Source of the DNA: Sandaracinaceae bacterium
Lineage (GTDB): Bacteria; Myxococcota_A; Polyangia; Polyangiales; Houyiibacteriaceae
Assembly (NCBI GenBank): GCA_012514415.1
Contig: JAAZAH010000202.1
Coordinates: 1 to 12,434, forward strand
Length of the DNA stretch: 12,434 nucleotides
Reading direction: 5' to 3'
The notes under the pieces are model-generated. The model did no database searches, was not told the origin of the DNA, and saw only the letters and a list, made by a program, of their open reading frames with translations. The position numbers were made by a program, and so were the translations under genes. Each line of letters starts with the position of its first letter. Position 1 is the first letter of the stretch. This document shows positions 7,700 to 12,434 of the stretch, piece after piece.

Positions 7700-8350
7700 T
7701 CAAGACGCCTTATTGTAGAGCTGCTCGGCCTCTTTAAGATCATCGTAAAAATGAAGCTTTCCGTCCACGAGCACGGCGAAGCGTTTCGCGTACTCTTGGA
7801 TGGTCTTCATTTGGTGCGAGACGATGATCATCGATGAGCGCTGCTCACGCTCACGGAAAGCATCGCGGCATTTCTTTTGAAATTTCCGATCGCCCACCGC
7901 CGTGATCTCATCCACTAGATAGACATCGAAATCGATCGCCATGCTGAGGCCGAAGGCGAGCCTTGCCTTCATACCCGATGAATAGCTTCTTACGGGCATA
8001 AAGAAATAATCGCCAATCTCGGCAAATTCGCGCGTACGCTCGATCACCTCATCGACATCCGCATCATAAATCCTCGCGGCGAAGCGGCAATTTTCCTCGC
8101 CCGTTAGCGAGCCATTGAATCCGCCGCTGAACCCGATCGGCCATGAAACGCGACCATGGCGTTTTACCGTTCCGAGGTCGGGCAGCTCCGAGCCGCCGAG
8201 AATGCGAAGGAGCGTGCTCTTTCCGGCGCCATTTCGCCCGAGGATGCCCACACTCCCCTCGTCCCCGAGGACGCACGTAATGTCGTCGAGAATCGCTCGC
8301 CGCCCCCGCGGCGCCGGATAAGTCTTCGTGACGTTTCTAAGCTCGATCAT
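7700..8350 (-). CDS. kpsT: KpsT-like capsule polysaccharide ABC transporter ATP-binding protein
   Basis: This is the ATPase subunit that powers capsule export through KpsM. The 216-residue protein carries Walker A GRNGAGKST (38-46), an ABC signature degenerated to SYSSGMKAR (122-130), Walker B VYLVDEIT (143-150, with catalytic Glu148), a D-loop AVGD and the switch His179 in VSHQ. Length and the short signature are as in KpsT/BexA/CtrD rather than Wzt, and there is no C-terminal carbohydrate-binding domain. The frame stays open upstream to 8776, but that extension lies inside kpsM and looks nothing like an ABC protein. The ATG at 8350, giving MIELRNVTKTY, overlaps the kpsM stop as ATGA and is the right start. 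Confidence 0.96.
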   Translation of the reverse strand: MIELRNVTKTYPAPRGRRAILDDITCVLGDEGSVGILGRNGAGKSTLLRILGGSELPDLGTVKRHGRVSWPIGFSGGFNGSLTGEENCRFAARIYDADVDEVIERTREFAEIGDYFFMPVRSYSSGMKARLAFGLSMAIDFDVYLVDEITAVGDRKFQKKCRDAFREREQRSSMIIVSHQMKTIQEYAKRFAVLVDGKLHFYDDLKEAEQLYNKAS

Positions 8351-9123
8351 GTGACCTCGATCCTCCTCCGGATCTCCCTCTCGAGGAGCGTGCCGATAAA
8401 GAGGAGGGAGAGCACCCAACCCAAGAGATAAGGAAGGCTCGCCCATTTCGCCTGATAGCTCGTGAACCAGCCTTGGCGGACGAACTCGACCGCATGCACC
8501 ACGGGATTGTACATGAGGATCTTGCGAGCCTCGAGCGGAAGCGAATTCGCTGTAAAGAAGATGCCGCTCGTCCAAAAAAGCGGGCGCATCATCGGGCCGC
8601 GCATCTTTTCGAGGCTCGGGAAGATCACCTGAGCCATGCAGAAAATCAGCCCGACCCCATAGCCAAGGGCGCTCGCGAGGAGAAGTCCGCCAAGGAGCGA
8701 AAGTGGATCGCTGATGCGGAGGGACTGCCCCGTGACCATCAGCTCGCTCGCCATGATCACCACGAAGACCGAGCAATGTGTCGCCGTCTCAAGGAGCCAT
8801 CGGGCGAAGGTGAGATCGAGCGGACGCACCTGCGGATAAAAAAGCAAGGCGCGGTTCACGTTGATCGCAAGCGAGACTTTCTCTGCCGTCTTCGAGAAGA
8901 GCTCGTAGGTGATCATCCCGGTCGCGAGGAAGCCAAAAAGCGACATCCCACGCGGCGAAGGACGATCGACAAGCGCAAAAATCAAATAAAAGCTGAGGAT
9001 CCAGACAATCGGTTCGACGAACGCCCAGAGGTATCCGAGCTGATATTGGCCAAAGCGCGTGCGGGTCTCCCTGAGCGTGAGCGCCCAGATCACATTGAGC
9101 TGCCGGTCGAGCGCTTGGATCAT
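8347..9123 (-). CDS. kpsM: KpsM-like capsule polysaccharide ABC transporter permease
   Basis: This is the integral membrane subunit that moves the finished, lipid-linked capsule chain across the inner membrane. It has 258 residues, exactly the E. coli KpsM length, and belongs to the ABC-2 transporter family. The N-terminal amphipathic part RETRTRFGQYQLGYLWAFVE (18-37) is characteristic. About six hydrophobic segments follow (roughly 36-52, 60-76, 112-130, 141-167, 180-193 and 229-247), with the MYNPVVHAVEFVRQGWF block at 204-220. The frame is open further upstream to 9234, but the ATG at 9123 gives the family N-terminus and makes an ATGA overlap with the preceding lipoprotein stop. KpsT follows with another ATGA overlap, as expected for a permease/ATPase pair. 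Confidence 0.95.
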   Translation of the reverse strand: MIQALDRQLNVIWALTLRETRTRFGQYQLGYLWAFVEPIVWILSFYLIFALVDRPSPRGMSLFGFLATGMITYELFSKTAEKVSLAINVNRALLFYPQVRPLDLTFARWLLETATHCSVFVVIMASELMVTGQSLRISDPLSLLGGLLLASALGYGVGLIFCMAQVIFPSLEKMRGPMMRPLFWTSGIFFTANSLPLEARKILMYNPVVHAVEFVRQGWFTSYQAKWASLPYLLGWVLSLLFIGTLLEREIRRRIEVT

Positions 9124-9479
9124 CTTCCTCGCGGCGCCTCGAAGACGTCCGCGCTGAGTTGCCAGCCATCGGGGCCGTCGCAAGCGAGCTTCTCGCTCAC
9201 GCCCTCGCGGCTTTCGACGATGAGCCGGCGACAAAGGCGCTCGCTCGCCGCAAAATACGGCGCGCCCGCAATCACCTGGACATCGCTATGCGAAAGCGTG
9301 CCTTCACCCTCGAGCGTGCCCAGCTGCTCGAGGATGATCGCCTCGGCCTCGCTGGTCGGGACGCTGCTTGGACCAACCGAGCGCGGATACCAAGGATCGG
9401 GCGGCGGGGTGCTTCCACAACCAAAGAGGATCGCCAGAAAGAGGGGGGCGACCCTCATGATCGAGTGTTTATAGTACAT
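9120..9479 (-). CDS. small predicted lipoprotein of unknown function in the capsule operon
   Basis: I do not recognise this gene with certainty. The 119-residue product starts with a short hydrophobic signal and a lipobox ILFG|C with the lipidated Cys at residue 21. A Pro-rich linker follows (about 24-42), then a small acidic domain with two further cysteines (83 and 100) that could form a disulfide, and an ending of the type DGPDGWQLSADVF. The residue after Cys is Gly rather than Asp, so an outer-membrane destination is expected if Lol rules apply. The C-terminal pattern (Cys-Arg-Arg... Ala-Cys-Asp-Gly...Trp) faintly recalls the end of the 17-kDa surface antigen family; this is only an impression. 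A second ATG at 9458 would give a shorter signal, and neither start has a clear Shine-Dalgarno. It lies 6 bases after kdsD and overlaps kpsM by ATGA, so a role in capsule export or surface retention is inferred from position. Confidence 0.8.
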   Translation of the reverse strand: MYYKHSIMRVAPLFLAILFGCGSTPPPDPWYPRSVGPSSVPTSEAEAIILEQLGTLEGEGTLSHSDVQVIAGAPYFAASERLCRRLIVESREGVSEKLACDGPDGWQLSADVFEAPRGR

Positions 9480-9485
9480 CGCTGC

Positions 9486-10472
9486 TCAATCGTCGCGTTC
9501 GACGATGCCGAGCAGCCTCCTCCCGGCGTCGATCACCGGGAGCGCGGGAAGACCAGCAAAGCGCATCCTTCGATTGGCTTGCTCAAGCATCGAATCGGGG
9601 GTTACGCCCTGATAATCCGCCTTCATGACGGTAACCGCAAGCTCTTCGCGATCCTCGACAAGCGCGCGCTCAAGCTCGTTGGGGCCGACAATGCCGTGGA
9701 CGACCCCTTCATCGTCGACGATCACCGCCACGCCGAGCTTTCCTCGCTCTGCCGTAAGGAGAGCATCACCGAGCGTCGCCGTGAGCGAAAGGATGGGCAG
9801 GTTCTCGGTCCGCATCGTGTCGGCAACTTTTTGCGCGACCCGTCGGCCGAGGCACCCGCCCGGATGAACACGACCAAACTGTTCGGGATTGAACGCCTTT
9901 TTACGCGCGAGCGTCATCGCGAGCACATCGCCCATGGCGAGGGTGCTGAGCGTGCTCGAGGTCGGCGCGAGGTTATTCGGGCAAATCTCACTCTCGACGC
10001 CGACGTCCAGAGCGAGATCGACGGCGCGGGCGAGGCGAGACTCGAGGTTACCGACCATCGCGATCATCGGAACGCCGAGCGCGCGAATCGTGTCGGTGAG
10101 TCGAAGCACTTCGGCCGTCTCTCCGCTATACGAGAGGAGGATGACGGTATCGCCGGGGGTGATCATGCCGAGATCACCGTGCGCGGCCTCCGCTGCGTGA
10201 ACGAAGAACGCGGCCGTGCCTGTCGAGGCAAGGGTCGCCGCGATCTTGCGACCGATATGACCTGACTTGCCGATCCCGGTAAGGATCACCCGTCCGCGCG
10301 TCTCGAGGAGGATGCGGACGGCCTCGGCGAAGCGCGCGTCGATGCGCTGCGAGAGCGCCATGATCGCCTCAGCCTCTTCGCGCATCATGGCGCGGGCGTC
10401 TTGGACGACCTGCCGATCCTCATCGAGATCGCGGTAGGCGAGAGGATGGTTATCGAAGGCGAGAGCTTTCAT
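9486..10472 (-). CDS. kdsD: arabinose-5-phosphate isomerase (KdsD/KpsF family)
   Basis: This enzyme interconverts ribulose-5-phosphate and arabinose-5-phosphate, feeding KdsA. At 328 residues it equals E. coli KdsD in length. A SIS sugar-isomerase domain (about 50-190) shows GIGKSGHIGRK (66-76), HAAEAAHGDLG (92-102), SYSGETAE (114-121), LAPTSST (168-174) and HPGGCLG (203-209). Two CBS domains follow (about 215-270 and 281-327). Lys69, Glu121, Glu162 and His203 line up with the proposed E. coli catalytic residues Lys59, Glu111, Glu152 and His193. It is the first gene of the minus-strand operon. No Shine-Dalgarno is visible before its ATG, and the leader may be long. Because it heads a capsule operon it could equally be called kpsF; the sequence does not separate the two names. 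Confidence 0.94.
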   Translation of the reverse strand: MKALAFDNHPLAYRDLDEDRQVVQDARAMMREEAEAIMALSQRIDARFAEAVRILLETRGRVILTGIGKSGHIGRKIAATLASTGTAAFFVHAAEAAHGDLGMITPGDTVILLSYSGETAEVLRLTDTIRALGVPMIAMVGNLESRLARAVDLALDVGVESEICPNNLAPTSSTLSTLAMGDVLAMTLARKKAFNPEQFGRVHPGGCLGRRVAQKVADTMRTENLPILSLTATLGDALLTAERGKLGVAVIVDDEGVVHGIVGPNELERALVEDREELAVTVMKADYQGVTPDSMLEQANRRMRFAGLPALPVIDAGRRLLGIVERDD

Positions 10473-10516
10473 GAGGGGTTAAGACTGATTTTCTTTGGGA
10501 TTACGGGAGCGATTGC

Positions 10517-10528
10517 GCTTCGCGAAGC
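10517..10528. repeat. 12-bp perfect palindrome upstream of kdsD
   Basis: The sequence gcttcgcgaagc is its own reverse complement. It lies 45 bases before the kdsD start, within the presumed leader of the capsule mRNA. It could be an operator or fold into a small hairpin. A chance occurrence in GC-rich DNA is possible. Confidence 0.35.
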
Positions 10529-10544
10529 CCCCAACGAACGCCGA

Positions 10545-10572
10545 GATCTAGGACATCGGCGCGCTGCGTCAA
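10545..10572 (-). promoter_or_regulatory. possible promoter for the capsule operon (proximal)
   Basis: On the minus strand a TTGACG box (10572-10567) and TAGATC (10550-10545) are separated by 16 bases, about 70 bases upstream of the kdsD start. The -35 matches consensus at five of six bases, the -10 at only three. The placement is sensible, but the call is weak and was made by eye. Confidence 0.25.
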
Positions 10573-10722
10573 ATCGGCAACGAAAAAAACTTTCCGGTGA
10601 CGATACCGCCACACCCAACTCAAAAACGTCCGGTGCGGCTCACGCGCACATACACTGCACAATCCGTGCCGATTCCTCATCCTGACAAATCCACGGCGAA
10701 ACCGCAAAATAACTGGATCGAA

Positions 10723-10751
10723 ATTGCCGAAATCACGTGTTCGGGTGTCAA
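10723..10751 (-). promoter_or_regulatory. possible promoter for the capsule operon (distal, perfect -35)
   Basis: On the minus strand a perfect TTGACA (10751-10746) is followed after 17 bases by GGCAAT (10728-10723), which matches the -10 consensus poorly (three of six). A weak -10 with a perfect -35 would suit an activated or regulated promoter. The -35 box lies inside the TGTCA/TGACA half-site cluster. It would give a leader of about 250 bases before kdsD. Confidence 0.3.
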
Positions 10752-10769
10752 CGCTATGACAAATATGTC
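10746..10769. promoter_or_regulatory. TGTCA-N6-TGACA inverted repeat with adjoining TGTC half site
   Basis: TGTCA (10746-10750) and TGACA (10757-10761) form a perfect 5-bp inverted repeat with a 6-base spacer. A further TGTC (10766-10769) continues the alternating pattern, and the octamer TGACAAAT (10757-10764) recurs directly at 10683-10690. The repeat covers the TTGACA box of the distal capsule promoter. A transcription-factor site is likely; the factor cannot be named from the sequence. Confidence 0.4.
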
Positions 10770-10896
10770 GCAGTCCACTCTCTTGGAAAGCTTCCTCCCT
10801 CAGTGCACATCGGCTGCGCGAAGATGAGCTCACCCCAAGGGATGAGCCGGAGTCCCGGACCGACACAAGCGATGCGCGGCTTTTGCAGCTTCGGGC

Positions 10897-10925
10897 TTGC
10901 GCTTTTACTCACACGTCGATAGAAC
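10897..10925 (+). promoter_or_regulatory. possible promoter for the acyl-CoA dehydrogenase operon
   Basis: TTGCGC (10897-10902) and TAGAAC (10920-10925) are 17 bases apart and each matches the housekeeping consensus at four positions. The -10 lies within the 14-bp palindrome, so a protein bound there would block polymerase. A start near 10932 would give a leader of about 70 bases. Confidence 0.35.
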
Positions 10926-10933
10926 GCGTTCTA
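10920..10933. promoter_or_regulatory. perfect 14-bp palindrome, KstR-like TetR-family operator
   Basis: TAGAACGCGTTCTA is a perfect palindrome and fits the published KstR operator consensus TNNAACNNGTTNNA at every fixed position. KstR is the TetR-family repressor of cholesterol catabolism in actinobacteria, whose regulon includes the fadE26-fadE27 acyl-CoA dehydrogenase genes. Here the site lies 69 bases before the start of a FadE26-like gene and overlaps a possible -10 box. The match and symmetry are seen directly; binding by a KstR homologue is inferred. Confidence 0.6.
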
Positions 10934-10952
10934 CTTATCGCCCAATCCCTCG

Positions 10953-10973
10953 AAAAAACGCCGAGCTTCGGCG
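10953..10973 (-). terminator. terminator-like hairpin read on the minus strand
   Basis: On the minus strand CGCCGA-AGC-TCGGCG (10973-10959) forms a 6-bp GC-rich stem with a 3-base loop, followed directly by six T (10958-10953). This is the form of an intrinsic terminator for leftward transcription. Nothing encoded on the minus strand lies upstream of it except the antisense of the dehydrogenase gene. It may stop antisense transcription from reaching the capsule promoter, or act as a leader hairpin on the plus strand. Confidence 0.45.
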
Positions 10974-11002
10974 AGAGTCATTGAAGCGGATCGGAGATCC
11001 CG

Positions 11003-12184
11003 ATGTACCTCGATTATACCCCTGAACAAAACGCGCTCCGCGAGGAGCTCCGCGCGTATCTGAGCGAGCTGATCACCGAGGAGCTCCTCGCCGAGCTGAA
11101 CGAGTCCGAAGGTGGCGGCCCCCTCTACCACCAGGCCGTGCAAAAAATGGGTGCCGATGGCTGGCTCGGCATCGGATGGCCCAAGGAATACGGCGGGCAA
11201 GAGCGCGGACCCATCGAGCAGTTCATCTTCTTCGACGAGGTGCAGCGCGCCGGCTTTCCGATCCCGATCCTCACCTTGAATACGGTCGGGCCGACGCTTC
11301 TGAAGTTCGGGACCGAGGCGCAGAAGGCGGAGTATCCTCCTCGCATCCTCGAGGGAAAATGCCATTTCTCCATCGGCTATACCGAGCCGGGCTCCGGGAC
11401 GGATCTTGCGTCGCTCAAGACGACGGCCGTACGCGATGGCGATGAATGGGTCATCAACGGTCAGAAGATCTGGACGAGCCTCGCCGATCACGCCGACTAC
11501 ATCTGGCTCGCTTGCCGCACCAATCCCGATCCCAAAGCGCCTCCGCATCAATCGATCTCGATCCTCATCGTTCCGACCAATGCCGAGGGCTTCAGCTTCA
11601 CGCCGATCCACGCGCTCGGCGAAAACAATGTGCACGCGACCTATTACGATAACGTCCGCGTCCCCTATACGAACCTCGTCGGTGAGGAGAATAAGGGCTG
11701 GAAGCTCATCACCAGCCAGCTGAACCATGAGCGCGTCGCGCTCTGCGCGGTCGGTCCGCTGAAGGCGCTCGTCGAAGACACCCTCGAATGGGCCCGAGAG
11801 GTCGAAACCGAATCCGGAAAGAAGCTAATCGATGAGCCGTGGGTGCAGCGAAACCTCGCCGAGCTCTACGCCAAACTCGACGTCCTCGAGCTGCTCAACT
11901 GCCGCCAGGCCTTCTTGATCGCCGAAGATCAGCTGAGCCCCGCAGACGCCTCGGCCATCAAGGTCTTTGGCTCCGAATTTTACGTCGACGGCTCCCGCCT
12001 CTTGATGGAGATCCACGACGCCGCGGGCTGCCTCCACCACTCGAGCGAGGGCGCGATCCTGCGCGGACGCCTCGAGAAGTTCTATAAAATGAGCCTCGTC
12101 CTGACCTTCGGCGGCGGCACGAACGAGATCCAGCGCGATCTCATCGCCGGCTTCGGGCTGAAGCTCCCCACACTGGGTCGATGA
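11003..12184 (+). CDS. acyl-CoA dehydrogenase, FadE26/ChsE4-like catalytic subunit
   Basis: This 393-residue flavoprotein is predicted to introduce the alpha-beta double bond in an acyl-CoA, passing electrons to ETF. It begins YTPEQNALREELRAY (5-19). It carries the flavin/substrate signature IGYTEPGSGTDLA (124-136), INGQKIWTS (151-159), DNVRVPYTNLVGEENKGW (216-233), LNHERVAL (240-247) and the C-terminal GGGTNEIQRDLIA (370-382). Glu243 in NHER sits where the catalytic base is placed in the FadE26/ChsE4 group. Overall the sequence strongly recalls mycobacterial FadE26, the active subunit of the alpha2beta2 ChsE4-ChsE5 enzyme acting on a C27 sterol side-chain CoA. The start is supported by GGAG at 10993-10996, six bases upstream. 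A second dehydrogenase gene follows after 39 bases. The substrate could instead be another branched or isoprenoid acyl-CoA. Confidence 0.92.
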   Translation: MYLDYTPEQNALREELRAYLSELITEELLAELNESEGGGPLYHQAVQKMGADGWLGIGWPKEYGGQERGPIEQFIFFDEVQRAGFPIPILTLNTVGPTLLKFGTEAQKAEYPPRILEGKCHFSIGYTEPGSGTDLASLKTTAVRDGDEWVINGQKIWTSLADHADYIWLACRTNPDPKAPPHQSISILIVPTNAEGFSFTPIHALGENNVHATYYDNVRVPYTNLVGEENKGWKLITSQLNHERVALCAVGPLKALVEDTLEWAREVETESGKKLIDEPWVQRNLAELYAKLDVLELLNCRQAFLIAEDQLSPADASAIKVFGSEFYVDGSRLLMEIHDAAGCLHHSSEGAILRGRLEKFYKMSLVLTFGGGTNEIQRDLIAGFGLKLPTLGR

Positions 12185-12223
12185 GTAGCCGACGAATTCT
12201 GGCGCGTTGATTGGAGGTTCACC

Positions 12224-12434
12224 ATGGATTTTAGCCTGAGCGAAGAGCAGCGAGAGATTCAACAAGCCATCCGAAAGATCCTCGGCGATCTCGTCACGGA
12301 TGAGCGGCATAAGGCGCTCGAGCGAGAAGGTTCCTCTTTCGATCGCACGGCGTTTGATGCGCTCGCAGAGGCGGGGATGCTCGGCCTCGCGATCCCGGAA
12401 GCGTACGATGGAGCCGGGCTCGGCCTCCTCGAGT
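12224..12434 (+). CDS. acyl-CoA dehydrogenase, FadE27/ChsE5-like partner subunit (truncated by window edge)
   Basis: The first 70 residues are readable: MDFSLSEEQREIQQAIRKIL, then TDERHKALEREGSSFDRTAFDALAEAGMLGLAIPEAYDGAGLG. This is the alpha-helical N-terminal domain of the acyl-CoA dehydrogenase family, ending at the usual conserved P-E-x-Y-x-G-x-G-L-G block. A strong GGAGGT (12213-12218) lies five bases before the ATG. It is almost certainly co-transcribed with the preceding gene, and the pairing resembles the fadE26-fadE27 arrangement in which the second protein is the structural beta subunit. Whether it lacks the catalytic glutamate cannot be seen because the rest lies outside the window. 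Confidence 0.88.
   Translation, partial: MDFSLSEEQREIQQAIRKILGDLVTDERHKALEREGSSFDRTAFDALAEAGMLGLAIPEAYDGAGLGLLE

Larger units (their letters stand above)
10473..11002. other. divergent intergenic regulatory region (530 bases)
   Basis: This stretch separates the minus-strand capsule operon from the plus-strand acyl-CoA dehydrogenase operon. It is visibly richer in A/T runs than the flanking genes (for example seven A at 10583-10589 and six A at 10953-10958). The open frames across it give Arg/Ser-rich or low-quality translations without ribosome binding sites, so I see no gene. It holds candidate promoters in both directions, a perfect 14-bp palindrome, a half-site cluster, a 12-bp palindrome and a terminator-like hairpin, each listed separately. 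Confidence 0.8.

Noticed and set aside
8351..8776. N-terminal extension of the kpsT frame
   Set aside because: It lies inside kpsM in another frame and encodes no ABC-protein sequence. The ATG at 8350 with an ATGA overlap gives the full-length KpsT.
9124..9234. N-terminal extension of the kpsM frame
   Set aside because: It overlaps the lipoprotein coding region and is Arg-rich. Starting at 9123 gives exactly the usual KpsM length and N-terminus.
8473..10265. Long plus-strand open frames (333 and 368 codons) opposite kpsM, the lipoprotein and kdsD
   Set aside because: They are antisense to genes with clear family motifs. Their translations are rich in Arg, Asp and His with no domain pattern, as expected from opposite-strand frames in GC-rich DNA.
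10583..10608. Possible attenuator in the capsule leader: small inverted repeat cggt/accg before seven T on the minus strand
   Set aside because: The stem is only 4 bp with a 6-base loop and lies three bases from the T run, too weak to claim as a terminator.
10501..10866. Minus-strand 121-codon open frame in the divergent intergenic region
   Set aside because: It has no ribosome binding site, an Arg/Ser-rich translation unlike any family I know, and it covers the candidate promoters and operator. It looks like a chance frame.
10931..11728. Minus-strand 265-codon open frame opposite the first acyl-CoA dehydrogenase
   Set aside because: The plus strand carries a complete dehydrogenase with all motifs and a good ribosome binding site. 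The antisense frame has no recognisable motifs and runs through the terminator-like hairpin.
1..12434. CRISPR arrays, transposases, tRNA or rRNA genes, attachment sites
   Set aside because: I looked for regular direct repeats, transposase motifs and RNA gene patterns and saw none. Composition is even across the coding parts, with no sign of a recent insertion.

Overview
The window comes from a GC-rich Gram-negative bacterium. It carries an outer-membrane capsule export apparatus, Kdo synthesis, and a lipoprotein with a lipobox. The mix of an ABC-transporter capsule locus, a DUF444/SpoVR pair and a tandem acyl-CoA dehydrogenase pair of the FadE26/FadE27 type would fit Myxococcota/Deltaproteobacteria-like or other proteobacterial lineages. 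The sequence alone does not fix the taxon.

Layout. Positions 1-10472 are one tightly packed minus-strand gene train of twelve genes, read right to left: kdsD/kpsF-like isomerase, small lipoprotein, kpsM, kpsT, kpsE, kpsD, kdsA, kdsC, kdsB, kpsS, DUF444 (yeaH/yhbH-type), and the start of a spoVR-family gene that runs off the left edge. Most junctions are 4-base ATGA overlaps or nearly so, which implies translational coupling and a single operon. Positions 10473-11002 (530 bases) are a non-coding divergent regulatory region. Positions 11003-12434 hold two plus-strand acyl-CoA dehydrogenase genes; the second is cut by the right edge.

How the capsule genes fit together. The operon encodes the whole route to CMP-Kdo: ribulose-5-P to arabinose-5-P (KdsD), then Kdo-8-P (KdsA), then Kdo (KdsC), then CMP-Kdo (KdsB). 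It also encodes the enzyme predicted to put the first beta-Kdo on the phospholipid anchor (KpsS), the ABC transporter (KpsM permease, KpsT ATPase), the periplasmic co-polymerase/adaptor (KpsE) and the outer-membrane export channel (KpsD). This is E. coli group-2 regions 1 and 3 merged into one transcript, with no serotype-specific glycosyltransferases and no kpsC in the window. A small lipoprotein of unknown role lies between the isomerase and kpsM.

The divergent region has a perfect 14-bp palindrome matching the KstR (TetR-family) operator consensus, overlapping a possible promoter just ahead of the acyl-CoA dehydrogenase pair. It also has a TGTCA/TGACA half-site cluster over a perfect TTGACA -35 box facing the capsule operon. 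Together with the FadE26/FadE27-like proteins, the palindrome suggests a sterol- or isoprenoid-side-chain beta-oxidation operon under KstR-like control. This is the most interesting inference in the window. All promoter and operator calls are made by eye.
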